This document shows positions 1 through 7,374 of a stretch of DNA of 64,000 nt, piece after piece. Numbering within the stretch: position 1 is the first letter of the stretch; each line of letters starts with the position of its first letter. Source of the stretch: Allobosea sp. CS1GBMeth4 (GTDB taxonomy: Bacteria; Pseudomonadota; Alphaproteobacteria; Rhizobiales; Beijerinckiaceae); NCBI RefSeq assembly GCF_900185715.1, contig NZ_FYAS01000043.1:1-64000 (forward strand). The letters are read 5' to 3'. The notes beneath the pieces were generated by a model, which was not told where the DNA came from, made no database searches, and saw only the letters and a list, made by a program, of their open reading frames with translations. The position numbers and the translations under genes are program-made.

Positions 1-162
1 CGGCGCCGGAACCGCCAGCATCCCGACGCCACCCGGCATCAGGCCCAGCGGATCGATCGCGGCGGCGAGAGCCCTCGCCCCGATCCGCGCCTGGGCGCTG
101 GCATAATCGGCGGCCTGCTCGCGAACCCTGTCGGCGATGACCTCGAAAAGGCGGAACATCAT
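1..162 (-). CDS. Partial hypothetical protein (N-terminal 54 residues)
   Basis: The minus-strand frame runs off the left edge of the window. It starts with tandem ATG codons (162 and 159); an AAGGAG-type ribosome site lies just upstream, which supports the start. The visible part begins MMFRLFEVIADRV, is a mostly helical, alanine-rich N-terminus, and turns glycine/proline-rich near residue 40 (PLGLMPGGVG). No catalytic motif is visible and I cannot assign a family. It is divergent from the BKACE gene, with about 280 bases between them. Confidence 0.6.
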   Translation of the reverse strand, partial: MMFRLFEVIADRVREQAADYASAQARIGARALAAAIDPLGLMPGGVGMLAVPAP

Positions 163-441
163 GGCATTCTTCTCCTTGCCGCATGGCGGCCTCGCAGGGA
201 CAACGCGCGAGAACGGCTCAGGTGCCGCTTGCCCGCGAACGAGCCGGCTCGGCCGCGCGAACCGGGCCGGCGCGATGCGAGGCTGACGCGGGGCTGTCGC
301 AGCTTCTCCGAAGGCCATGGCGTGCGCCGCTTCCCGAGGGATTGCGGTGAGCGGCCGGCCGCTTCCGGCCGATGCAGCGGATGCCGGCTTTGCCGGCGCC
401 GGCGAAATCGTCTTGACTGGGCCGGAACCGGAGGCTCGCGC

Positions 442-1275
442 ATGACCACGCCCTGCATCATCACCGTCGCGATCACGGGCTCGCTGCCGGGCAAGCGCGA
501 CAATCCGGCGGTGCCGATCAGCGTCGCCGAGCAGATCGAATCGACGCAGGAGGCCTTCGAGGCCGGCGCCAGCCTGGCTCATTGCCATGTCCGCACCGAC
601 GAGGGCCTGCCGACCTCGGATCCGGAGCGCTTCGGCCGGCTGCTCGAGGGCCTGCGCAAGCACTGCCCGGGGATGATCGTGCAGTTCTCGACCGGCGGGC
701 GCTCCGGCGCCGGGCGCGAGCGCGGCGGCATGATCCCGCTCAGGCCGGACATGGCCTCGCTCTCGACCGGCTCCTGCAATTTCCCGACCCGGGTCTACGA
801 GAACAGCCCCGAACTGGTCGACTGGCTCGCCGCCGAGATGAAGGCGCACGGCGTCAAGCCGGAGATCGAGGCCTTCGACCTGTCGATGATCTTCAAGGCG
901 GCCGAGATGGCGAAGGCCGGCGCGATCGAGGGACCGCTGCACGTCCAGTTCGTCATGGGCGTGAAGAACGCCATGCCGGTCGACCGCGCCGTGTTCGAGT
1001 TCTACATCGCGACGCTGAAGCGCCTCGCCCCCGACGCGACCTGGACCGGCGCCGGCATCGGCAAGGACCAGATCACGCTCAACCGCTGGTCCCTCGAGCT
1101 CGGCGGCCATTGCCGCACCGGGCTGGAGGACAATGTCCGGCTCGACCGCGACAGGCTCGCGCCCTCGAACGCCGCCCTGGTCGAGCGCATCGTCGCGCTC
1201 TGCCCCGACTACGGCCGCCGGCCGGCGACGGCGGCCGAGGCGCGCAGCCTTCTGAAGCTGCCGCCTGCCGCGTGA
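442..1275 (+). CDS. BKACE-family beta-keto acid cleavage enzyme (DUF849)
   Basis: The 277-residue protein fits the BKACE family (type enzyme: 3-keto-5-aminohexanoate cleavage enzyme). These zinc enzymes condense a beta-keto acid with acetyl-CoA to give acetoacetate and a new CoA ester. The N-terminus has the family's ITVAITGS strand, then the metal-site motif HCHVR near residue 50, FSTGG and SLSTGSCNFP near residue 105, and a C-terminal TGLEDNVRL segment. The frame is open further upstream, but the ATG at 442 matches the family N-terminus. The true substrate cannot be read from the sequence. No lysine-fermentation or carnitine genes are adjacent, so the physiological role is open. Confidence 0.85.
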   Translation: MTTPCIITVAITGSLPGKRDNPAVPISVAEQIESTQEAFEAGASLAHCHVRTDEGLPTSDPERFGRLLEGLRKHCPGMIVQFSTGGRSGAGRERGGMIPLRPDMASLSTGSCNFPTRVYENSPELVDWLAAEMKAHGVKPEIEAFDLSMIFKAAEMAKAGAIEGPLHVQFVMGVKNAMPVDRAVFEFYIATLKRLAPDATWTGAGIGKDQITLNRWSLELGGHCRTGLEDNVRLDRDRLAPSNAALVERIVALCPDYGRRPATAAEARSLLKLPPAA

Positions 1276-1322
1276 GGGACGGCCGGCGGCAAGATTCCGT
1301 TAACGCATTCCGTTCAAATGCG

Positions 1323-1337
1323 GTTCACAGGGTGAAC
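1323..1337. promoter_or_regulatory. Short perfect dyad upstream of a small membrane gene
   Basis: GTTCAC-agg-GTGAAC is a perfect 6-3-6 inverted repeat, 43 bases upstream of the start at 1380, in a locally less GC-rich stretch. It could be an operator, but a 6-bp arm can occur by chance and no regulator is linked to it. Confidence 0.3.
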
Positions 1338-1379
1338 GTTATCTTCATGATGTCGGCACCGATTCATGGAGGCTCCGTC

Positions 1380-1529
1380 ATGATCCTGGACTGGCGCAAC
1401 AGCCTGATGCTCGGCTTCATCGCGGCGGTCTTCGTCGCCTGCCTGTTCGGACCCTACATGATCTCGGTGATGCTCGGCGGGCTCGGCCTGGCCTGCTATC
1501 TCTCGACGCATGTCAGGCCCGGAGCCTGA
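1380..1529 (+). CDS. Small two-helix membrane protein (49 aa)
   Basis: This short frame, MILDWRNSLMLGFIAA..., is preceded by a good ribosome site (GGAGG, 6 bases before ATG). It encodes two hydrophobic stretches, roughly residues 9–24 and 26–41, separated only by a Gly-Pro, so it probably forms a short helical hairpin in the inner membrane. The C-terminus is slightly basic (THVRPGA). No family is recognised. Convergent with the downstream hydrolase, whose stop codon lies 6 bases away. The ribosome site and hydrophobicity support a real gene. Confidence 0.55.
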   Translation: MILDWRNSLMLGFIAAVFVACLFGPYMISVMLGGLGLACYLSTHVRPGA

Positions 1530-1534
1530 GCCCC

Positions 1535-2182
1535 TCACTCCGCCGGCACCGGACGCTCCGCCAGCCAGTCCCGCACAAGCCGCAGATCCGCCTGCGACAA
1601 GCCATGACCGGTCGGCAGGGTGCGGTGCTCGACCGTGGCGCCCGCTCCAGCGAGCGTCGCAGCCAGCCGCGCCGCATTCTCCTCCGGCACGATCGGGTCG
1701 AGGCTGCCGGAGACGATCAGCACGGGCCTGGCCGCCAGCGCCGCCGCCGGCGGCTTGAGGAAGGGCGTCATCGCCCGCAGCAGCACCGCCCCCGAGAGCA
1801 CCTCCGGGCGCAGCAGCAGCATCGCGGCGGCGATGTTGGCGCCGTTGGAAAAGCCGAGCGCGATCGGAGCCGGCAGCCCGTATTGCACCCTGGCCTCCTC
1901 GACGAAGTCGGCGAGCTCATGGGTGCGGCGGCGCAGATCATCCTCGTCGAAGACGCCCTCCGCCAGGCGGCGGAAGAAGCGCGGCATGCCGGCTTCCAGC
2001 GTCCGGCCGCGCGGCGAGAGCAGCGCCGCGCCCGGCGCGACGGTGCGCCCGAGCGGCAGCAGATCGGTCTCGTCGCCGCCGGTGCCGTGCAGCAGCAGGA
2101 GCGGCGCCCGGCCGGGCCCGGTCGCCGGCTCGAAGCGGTGGATGAAGGTCTCGGACGTGCTGGTCGATGCAGGACGTGCCAT
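1535..2182 (-). CDS. Alpha/beta-hydrolase, MhqD-like carboxylesterase
   Basis: The 215-residue protein is of the phospholipase/carboxylesterase type. It shows the oxyanion strand LLLLHGTGGDE, the nucleophile elbow GFSNGA (Ser of GxSxG), the acid in VSGSLDPIVP and the catalytic histidine in PTGHGLS. In Bacillus subtilis, MhqD of this family is encoded with a ring-cleaving dioxygenase and helps survival of quinone-like electrophiles. The upstream gene here is such a dioxygenase on the same strand, about 70 bases away, so the two probably form an operon. The natural ester substrate is unknown. Confidence 0.85.
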   Translation of the reverse strand: MARPASTSTSETFIHRFEPATGPGRAPLLLLHGTGGDETDLLPLGRTVAPGAALLSPRGRTLEAGMPRFFRRLAEGVFDEDDLRRRTHELADFVEEARVQYGLPAPIALGFSNGANIAAAMLLLRPEVLSGAVLLRAMTPFLKPPAAALAARPVLIVSGSLDPIVPEENAARLAATLAGAGATVEHRTLPTGHGLSQADLRLVRDWLAERPVPAE

Positions 2183-2253
2183 GGCACCGGCCTCCTTTCA
2201 TGGTGACGGTCGAGAGGAGGCGCCCCGCCGCGTGGCGGAGCGCCTGTCGCGAT

Positions 2254-3186
2254 TCAGGCCAGGGCCGGCAGCACCGCCTCGATCTCGGCGCGGCGGCTCT
2301 CGTACTGCGCCGGCAGCTTGAGGGTGCCGCCGAGATCGGCCGCCGGCTCGTCGACGGCGAAGCCCGGCGCATCGGTCGCGATCTCGAACAGCACGCCGCC
2401 CGGCTCGCGGAAGTAGACGGAGCGGAAATAGTTCCGATCCTTCTGGCCGGTGGCGTGCAGCCCGAACTGTCCGGCGAGCTGCTTCACCATGCGCTCCTGC
2501 TCGGCATCGTCGCCGGCGCGGAAGGCGATGTGGTGCACCGAGCCCGCGCCCATCCTTGCCGGCAGGAAGCCGCCAGCGGCGTGCAGGTCGACGATGCCGC
2601 CCTGCGTGGTGCCCTCGGCCCGCATGCGGACGGTGTTGCCCTCGCGGCCCGCCTCGACGAAGCCGAAGACGCCGCGCAGGATCGCCGCGGTGGCTTCGGT
2701 CTTGTCGAGCAGCAGGGCGACGCCGTGGAAGCCGCGGATCGCGAATTCGGGCGGCACCTCGCCATTGTCCCAGGCCGGCTCGCTCTCGCTGCCGGGCACC
2801 GCGACCAGAGCGAGCCGCATGCCGTCCGGATCGCGGAAGCTCAGCACGGTCTCGCCGAAGCGCTTCTGCGGCGCCTCATGGGCGACGCCATGGGCGACGA
2901 GGCGATGAGCCCAGTAGCCGATCGCCGCTTCCGGGATGCGGAAGGCGGTCACCTCGGTCTCGCCGACGCCGAGCCGGCCGGGCGCGACATGCTCCCAGGG
3001 GAAGAAGGTCAGGATCGTGCCGGGATTGCCGGCGGCATCGCCGAAATAGAGGTGCCAGGTGGTCGGATCGTCGAAATTCACCGTCTTCTTGACCAGACGC
3101 AGGCCGAGCACGCGGCTGTAGAAGTCGAGATTGCGGCGAGCCGGGCCGGCGATGGCGGTGACGTGGTGGATGCCGTTGATCTGCAT
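2254..3186 (-). CDS. Ring-cleaving dioxygenase, glyoxalase fold (MhqO/MhqE-like)
   Basis: The 310-residue VOC-superfamily protein has two tandem glyoxalase-like halves. The first opens with INGIHHVTAIAG and contains HLYFGD; the second contains GFHGVAL, VHHIAFRAGDD and a C-terminal FREPGGVLFEIATD that supplies the metal-binding Glu. Members are annotated as hydroquinone or catechol ring-cleaving dioxygenases and give resistance to quinones. ATG at 3186 is chosen because GGAGGAC precedes it and translation starts directly at the conserved MQINGIHHVT. It lies head to head with a DoxX gene across a regulatory region. Confidence 0.88.
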   Translation of the reverse strand: MQINGIHHVTAIAGPARRNLDFYSRVLGLRLVKKTVNFDDPTTWHLYFGDAAGNPGTILTFFPWEHVAPGRLGVGETEVTAFRIPEAAIGYWAHRLVAHGVAHEAPQKRFGETVLSFRDPDGMRLALVAVPGSESEPAWDNGEVPPEFAIRGFHGVALLLDKTEATAAILRGVFGFVEAGREGNTVRMRAEGTTQGGIVDLHAAGGFLPARMGAGSVHHIAFRAGDDAEQERMVKQLAGQFGLHATGQKDRNYFRSVYFREPGGVLFEIATDAPGFAVDEPAADLGGTLKLPAQYESRRAEIEAVLPALA

Positions 3187-3371
3187 GATGTCGTCCTCCG
3201 GGCTGCGGGAGGCTGCCCTGGTTGCCACCAAGATGAGCGCGCCGCGGCGGAATGCCAGAGCGAGTTCATTGCGTACCAGCAATGGTAACATTCTGAAATG
3301 CCAATTTGAATTGCGTATGTGAAATCATCATTCTCCGCCGCAGGCCAGCCCGGTCCTTCGGAGACAGACCC
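3187..3371. promoter_or_regulatory. Divergent promoter region with a LysR-type dyad
   Basis: This 185-base spacer separates the dioxygenase and DoxX starts and contains the most AT-rich stretch nearby. At 3268–3283 lies ATTGC-N6-GCAAT, a dyad fitting the T-N11-A rule for LysR-family boxes. The sequence ATTGCGTA recurs at 3310–3317, about 42 bases further on, as expected for a recognition plus activation site pair. The LysR gene at 3887–4843 is the obvious candidate regulator. The dyad is seen; the binding is inferred. Confidence 0.5.
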
Positions 3372-3791
3372 ATGATCGACACCCGTTTCGCCCCCTATGG
3401 CGCGCTCGCCCTGCGGATTGCGCTCGGCGTCATGTTCATCGCCCACGCCTATCTGAAGCTCGCCGTCTTCACCGTTCCCGGTTTCGCCGGCTTCCTCGGC
3501 CAGATCGGCCTGCCCGGCTTCCTCGCTTGGCCGATCATCCTGGCGGAGGCGCTCGGCGGGCTCGCCATCCTCCTCGGCATCCACGGCCGCTATGTCTCGC
3601 TCGCGCTGCTGCCGATCCTGCTCGGCGCGCTCAGCGTCCATGCCGGCAATGGCTGGCTGTTCACCGCGCCGAACGGCGGCTGGGAATACCCGGCTTTCCT
3701 GGCCCTGACCGCCCTCGCCCATGTGCTGATCGGCGACGGCGCGCTGGCGCTGCGCCCGGCCGGCGCGGCGACGAAGCCCGCGCTCGCCTGA
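3372..3791 (+). CDS. DoxX-family membrane protein
   Basis: The 139-residue protein has four hydrophobic segments (about residues 9–30, 48–67, 73–92 and 106–125) and the DoxX-family pattern ALRIALGVMFIAHAYLKL near the N-terminus. DoxX-like proteins act in the inner membrane and are linked to oxidative and electrophile stress. The B. subtilis family member MhqP is encoded with the dioxygenase MhqO. ATG at 3372 is the first start after the divergent promoter. A LysR gene follows on the same strand, separated by a strong hairpin. Confidence 0.88.
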   Translation: MIDTRFAPYGALALRIALGVMFIAHAYLKLAVFTVPGFAGFLGQIGLPGFLAWPIILAEALGGLAILLGIHGRYVSLALLPILLGALSVHAGNGWLFTAPNGGWEYPAFLALTALAHVLIGDGALALRPAGAATKPALA

Positions 3792-3814
3792 ACCGACGGA
3801 GCGTCGCGACGAAC

Positions 3815-3843
3815 GGGCGGCAGGTTGTGGCAACCTGCCGCCC
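3815..3843. terminator. Perfect 13-bp hairpin between doxX and lysR
   Basis: A 13-base inverted repeat with a 3-base loop (arms GGGCGGCAGGTTG and its complement, loop TGG) lies 24 bases after the DoxX stop. There is no T-run on either side, so it is not a standard intrinsic terminator. It could attenuate read-through, protect the 3' end of the doxX message, or serve as an operator for the LysR gene 44 bases downstream. Confidence 0.45.
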
Positions 3844-3886
3844 ATACCATGTTCAAGGCTGTCTGACTTCGCCCGGAGCCGAACGC

Positions 3887-4843
3887 TTGCCGAACCCCGC
3901 CTCTTCCGTCGCCTGGGACGATTTCCGGCTGATCAAGGCCATTGCCGAGGCGCGCAGCCTGCCCGCAGCCGCCGAGCTGATCGGCCTCAACCATTCCACC
4001 GTGTTCCGGCGGCTCGGCCAGATCGAGGAGAGCATCGGCACGCGCCTGTTCGAGCGGCATCGCTCCGGCTATGTCCCGACGCCGGCCGGCGAGGAGATGG
4101 CGGCCCTGGCCGAGCGGCTCGAGACCGACATCGCCGGCTTCACCCGCCGCCTCGCCGGACGCGAAATCCAGCCGGCGGGGGAATTGCGCGTCACCACCAA
4201 CGACACGCTGCTGGTCGAGCTGGTGACGCCGCTTTTCGCGGCGTTCATGCGGCAATGTCCGGAAATCCGTCTCGACGTACTGCTCGGCAACCAGGCGCTC
4301 AACCTCAGCAAGCGCGACGCCGACGTCGCGATCCGGGCCACCGACAACCCGCCGGAGAACCTGATCGGCCGGCGCGCCGCGCGCATCGGCTGGGCGCTCT
4401 ACGGCAGGAGCAGCGATTTTCCGGAGGCCGCAGCGCCGGCCGAAGCGACCCTGCGTGATCGCCCATGGATCTCGCTGGGCGACCAGTTCGGCGCCTTCAA
4501 GGTCGTCCAGCACGTCCAGAAGACCGTCGCGCCGGAGAAGGTGGTCTACAAGATCAACACCGTCCTCGGCCTGACGGAAGCCGTCGAAGCCGGAATCGGC
4601 ATCGGCTACCTGCCCTGCTTCATCGCCGACAAGCGGCCGGCCCTGCGCCGGCTCGGGCCGCCGCAGGCCGGCTACGCGGCCGACCTCTGGCTGCTGACCC
4701 ATCCCGACCTGCGCCAGTCGCCGCGGGTCCGCCTCTTCCTCGACTTCATGGCGGCCGAGCTCGCCAGGCTGCGGCCGCTGATGGAAGGCGGGCCCGCAGG
4801 CCGGGAGGACGCGGAAGCGCCCTCGCCGGCCGGGATGGCGTAG
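3887..4843 (+). CDS. LysR-family transcriptional regulator
   Basis: The 318-residue protein has an N-terminal winged helix-turn-helix (SLPAAAELIGLNHSTVFRRLGQIEESIGTRLFERHRSGYVPTPAG in outline) and a C-terminal substrate-binding domain (GELRVTTNDTLL onward, with ADVAIRATDNPPENLIGR). The start is TTG at 3887, in frame and 8 bases after GGAG; no ATG is available close to the conserved helix. By position it probably controls the doxX, dioxygenase and hydrolase genes. The inducer is unknown; quinones or nitrosated aromatics are a guess from the target genes. The last 20 or so residues look disordered. Confidence 0.85.
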   Translation: MPNPASSVAWDDFRLIKAIAEARSLPAAAELIGLNHSTVFRRLGQIEESIGTRLFERHRSGYVPTPAGEEMAALAERLETDIAGFTRRLAGREIQPAGELRVTTNDTLLVELVTPLFAAFMRQCPEIRLDVLLGNQALNLSKRDADVAIRATDNPPENLIGRRAARIGWALYGRSSDFPEAAAPAEATLRDRPWISLGDQFGAFKVVQHVQKTVAPEKVVYKINTVLGLTEAVEAGIGIGYLPCFIADKRPALRRLGPPQAGYAADLWLLTHPDLRQSPRVRLFLDFMAAELARLRPLMEGGPAGREDAEAPSPAGMA

Positions 4844-4850
4844 CCGGCCC

Positions 4851-5354
4851 TCACGCCGCCTTACGGTTGACGCCGGATTCGGCCAGCTTGGTCAGCTTGC
4901 CGTCCGCGGCGTGCTCTTCATCGAGATTCTGCTGCAGCAGGGCGGCGCAATCCTCGCGGCCGAGCTGCTTGGCCCAGGCGGTCAGCGTGCCGTAGCGGGT
5001 GATCTCGTAATGCTCGACCGCCTGCGCCGCGGCAATGATCGCGGCATCGAGCACCTGCTTGTCCTCGACCTCGCCGGTGATCTCCTCGGCCTCCTCGATG
5101 ATGCCGTCGATGGCCGGGCAATCCACGCCCTTGGCCTCGGCGCCATGCTGCCGGAAGACCTGCTCCAGCCTGCGGATATGGTTTTCGGTCTCGCCGAGAT
5201 GGGCCTGAAGCCCGTTGCGCAGCTGCGTGTCCGTCGCCTTCTCGATCATCTTCGGCAGCGCCTTGGTGATCTGCTTCTCGGCGTAATAGATGTCCTGGAG
5301 CTGATGCACGAAGAGATCGTCCATCGACTTGATGTCCTTGGAAAACAGGCCCAT
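4851..5354 (-). CDS. DUF892 (YciE/YciF-type) ferritin-like protein
   Basis: The 167-residue all-helical protein begins MGLFSKDIKSMDDLFVHQLQDIYYAEKQ, the signature of the YciE/YciF ferritin-like family. Di-iron-type Glu and His residues recur in helices 1, 2 and 3 (YYAEKQ, ETENHIRRLE, QAVEHYEITRY, DEEHAADGK). Family members are induced by general or osmotic stress, but the biochemical function is not established. ATG at 5354 has an AGGAGGAAGG ribosome site. It is convergent with the LysR gene, with 7 bases between stops. Confidence 0.9.
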   Translation of the reverse strand: MGLFSKDIKSMDDLFVHQLQDIYYAEKQITKALPKMIEKATDTQLRNGLQAHLGETENHIRRLEQVFRQHGAEAKGVDCPAIDGIIEEAEEITGEVEDKQVLDAAIIAAAQAVEHYEITRYGTLTAWAKQLGREDCAALLQQNLDEEHAADGKLTKLAESGVNRKAA

Positions 5355-5557
5355 GCCTTCCTCCTGTCCGCAATGTTCCGATGGGTTCGGGACGCCGCCA
5401 TGCCGGCAGCGCGCCTCCCTGTCGGAGCAACGTATGCGGCCCCGAACTGTTCCTGACGAAACGAGGGCGGATGCAGGCGCCGTCGATCCGCGCCGGATCG
5501 CGCCGGCTTTGGGACAGGACCGCCCAGAAGCGAATGATCCGATCGATCCCAACGGCT

Positions 5558-5607
5558 TAGAACATGCTCGATGCGAGGCCGTTGCCAGTTTTTCGCAGCA
5601 TGCTCTA
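5558..5607. repeat. Intergenic palindromic repeat, family A, copy 1
   Basis: About 50 bases bounded by inverted TAGAACATGCTC and GCATGCTCTA ends, with GATGCG/CGCA and GTTGCCA inner segments. It matches the complement of 61314–61365 almost base for base, apart from a short deletion in the centre. A related partial copy is at 57954–57990. It lies upstream of a small membrane gene, with no coding content of its own. Confidence 0.8.
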
Positions 5608-5617
5608 GGCTGGCGCC

Positions 5618-5788
5618 ATGGAGATGCTGATCCCGCTGCTCGCCGGCCTCGCCCTGATCTGGCTGATCGGCCGGGGCGTGCCCTGGAACGCCAAGCTGGT
5701 GACCGTGGTGGTGACGCTGGCCGTTATCGTCGCGATCCTGCTGCTCGAGCGCGGCGGCCTGTGGCCGGAGGCGTTCCGGCGGCGCTGA
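5618..5788 (+). CDS. Small membrane protein (56 aa)
   Basis: The frame MEMLIPLLAGLALIWLIGRG... encodes two hydrophobic segments, about residues 4–17 and 27–43, with Arg/Lys between and a basic tail ending FRRR. That pattern fits a two-pass inner-membrane miniprotein. No convincing ribosome site precedes the ATG, and the upstream 50 bases are a family A repeat, so expression is less certain than for the other small gene. No family is recognised. Confidence 0.4.
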   Translation: MEMLIPLLAGLALIWLIGRGVPWNAKLVTVVVTLAVIVAILLLERGGLWPEAFRRR

Positions 5789-5814
5789 GCCACGGCGCAG
5801 CTGGTGCCGCCGCC

Positions 5815-6129
5815 TCAGGACACCAGCTTCAGCCCGACGATGCCGGCGACGATCAACCCGATGCAGGCGAGGCGCAGCGCCGTCGCCGGCTCTCCCAGCA
5901 GGACGATGCCGAGGACGGCGGTGCCGATCGTGCCGATGCCGGTCCAGATCGCATAGGCCGTGCCGAGGGGAAGGCTCTTCAGCGCAAGGCCGAGCAGCCC
6001 GAGACTCACCGCCATGCTCGCCGCGGTCAGGGCCGTCGGCAGCAGGCGCGTGAAGCCCTGCGTGTACTTCAGACCGATGGCCCAGCCGACCTCGAACAGG
6101 CCGGCGAGGAAGAGATAGGTCCAGGCCAT
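5815..6129 (-). CDS. sugE: SMR-family exporter SugE/Gdx (guanidinium exporter)
   Basis: The 104-residue, four-helix protein follows the SugE/Gdx subtype of small multidrug resistance transporters. It has the essential Glu in [13 protein letters not shown] (helix 1), [19 protein letters not shown] in helix 3 and [12 protein letters not shown] in helix 4. SugE/Gdx proteins form antiparallel dimers in the inner membrane and exchange guanidinium for protons. Assignment to guanidinium rather than multidrug export is strengthened by the leader at 6150–6211, which looks like a guanidine-II riboswitch. ATG at 6129 follows AGGAGGG by 5 bases. Confidence 0.93.
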   Translation of the reverse strand: MAWTYLFLAGLFEVGWAIGLKYTQGFTRLLPTALTAASMAVSLGLLGLALKSLPLGTAYAIWTGIGTIGTAVLGIVLLGEPATALRLACIGLIVAGIVGLKLVS

Positions 6130-6149
6130 GGCGGCCCTCCTGTCGGAAG

Positions 6150-6211
6150 GGCGAGGTCGTCCACGCCTATGTGGAAACGCGCGCGCTTCGCTTCGCGGAG
6201 GTCGTCCTCGC
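6150..6211 (-). ncRNA. Guanidine-II (mini-ykkC) riboswitch candidate upstream of sugE
   Basis: Read on the minus strand, two hairpins carry identical ACGA tetraloops. P1 is GAGG-ACGA-CCTC (6209–6198, extendable by two pairs past a bulge). P2 is GGCGTGG-ACGA-CCTCGCC (6167–6150, one U·U mismatch). The linker is about 27–30 nt. Guanidine-II riboswitches are defined by two stems with ACGR loops that bind guanidine and kiss. The sugE ribosome site AGGAGGG (6141–6135) starts 8 nt after P2, and the CCTC arms could pair with its GAGG when ligand is absent, which suits translational activation. Confidence 0.85.
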
Positions 6212-6261
6212 AGCTGACCTACCGAACCTGAACCCGGGCTTCAAGCGGCGGCGAACGGGGC

Positions 6262-6870
6262 TCAGCCTTCCTCGCCGGCGCTCGCGGCCGCGAGCGCGCC
6301 ATGCAGCAGGCGGCGGCACTCGACGAGTTCGGACAGGGTCGCCTTCAGGAAGGCGAGGTCGTCCGCGCCGACCAGAGGCTGGGCGGCGCGCGGCAGGGAG
6401 GACAGCAGGGCCTTGGCGGCGAATCCCGGCTCCATGGCCGCCGGCTGATGGGGCTGCATCGGCTGCGGCCCGGCTGCCGGCTCGGCCCGCGCGGGCACGA
6501 ACGGAGCCGGCGCGACCACCGGCGCGGGAGCAGCCGCACCGCCGCCAGCGATCTCGCCGCCGCGGCCGATCGCCTGGACATAGCGCGGCCCCTGCTCCTT
6601 CAGGATGCGCTGCAGGCCCTTGATGGTGTAGCCCTCGCCGTAGAGCAGGCGGCGGATGCCCTTGAGCAGCGCGACATCGTCGGGCCGATAGTAGCGCCGG
6701 CCGCCGCCGCGCTTCAGCGGCTTGATCTGGGAGAAGCGCGTTTCCCAGAAACGCAGGACATGCTGGGGAATGTCGAGGTCATCGGCGACCTCGCTGATGG
6801 TTCTGAATGCGTCTGGGCTCTTGTTATCCAATTCGGCCTCGAATCCGCCGTCGTGGAACTCCAGAGTCAC
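6262..6870 (-). CDS. MerR-family regulator of the ihfA–merR pair
   Basis: The 202-residue protein has an N-terminal MerR DNA-binding domain: [25 protein letters not shown], then the [20 protein letters not shown] wing. A low-complexity Ala/Pro/Gly linker follows (about residues 105–150), then a short C-terminal helical segment. No metal-binding cysteines are visible. This orphan MerR protein is a conserved neighbour of ihfA in many alphaproteobacteria and its targets are not known. Its ATG overlaps the ihfA stop codon (ATGA), so the two are translationally coupled. Confidence 0.88.
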   Translation of the reverse strand: MTLEFHDGGFEAELDNKSPDAFRTISEVADDLDIPQHVLRFWETRFSQIKPLKRGGGRRYYRPDDVALLKGIRRLLYGEGYTIKGLQRILKEQGPRYVQAIGRGGEIAGGGAAAPAPVVAPAPFVPARAEPAAGPQPMQPHQPAAMEPGFAAKALLSSLPRAAQPLVGADDLAFLKATLSELVECRRLLHGALAAASAGEEG

Positions 6871-7181
6871 TCGTCCTCGCCCGCGCCGTTCTGTCCGTTG
6901 ATCCGCGCCTTCATCACGTTGGACGGCTTGAACACCATCACGCGACGCGGCTCGATCGGGACCTCGACGCCGGTTTTCGGATTACGCCCGATTCGCTCGC
7001 CCTTGTCGCGCACCACGAAGGAGCCGAAGGAGGACAATTTGACGTTCTCCCCACGTGCGACCGCGTCGCAGATCTCGTCCAGCACCGCCTCGACCAGCTT
7101 CGACGACTCCGTCCGCGACAAGCCGATCTTCTGGTAGACTGCCTCACACAGATCGGCCCGCGTAATCGTTTGCCCCGCCAT
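6867..7181 (-). CDS. ihfA: Integration host factor alpha subunit
   Basis: The 104-residue HU/IHF-fold protein begins [23 protein letters not shown]. It contains the [16 protein letters not shown] strand and the DNA-intercalating arm [23 protein letters not shown], with the conserved Pro. IHF-alpha pairs with IHF-beta (not in this window) to bend DNA by about 160 degrees. ATG at 7181 is preferred over an in-frame TTG 12 bases upstream, because GGAGGAG sits at the right distance for the ATG. Confidence 0.95.
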   Translation of the reverse strand: MAGQTITRADLCEAVYQKIGLSRTESSKLVEAVLDEICDAVARGENVKLSSFGSFVVRDKGERIGRNPKTGVEVPIEPRRVMVFKPSNVMKARINGQNGAGEDE

Positions 7182-7299
7182 CAGCTCCTCCAAGGCGTTT
7201 CTTCAAGCAGCGGCGTCCCCATCGAACCTGGCCCCACCGGAGGCGGACGCTAGGCGGCGAGGCGATTGCGGTCAATCCTCGCCATGCCCGCGCAGGTTG

Positions 7300-7318
7300 A
7301 AAAACGCGGAAAACCGCG
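7300..7318 (-). terminator. Small intrinsic terminator downstream of fabH
   Basis: On the minus strand, CGCGG-tttt-CCGCG is followed by five T residues. It lies between the fabH stop (7375) and the ihfA start (7181). The 5-bp stem is short but pure GC, so partial termination seems likely; ihfA would then have its own promoter further downstream in the same gap. Confidence 0.5.
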
Positions 7319-7374
7319 CCGACAGCCGCTAAGAAAATGTCATAGATCAAAAGTGCTTAGCCTGACCGGCCCCG

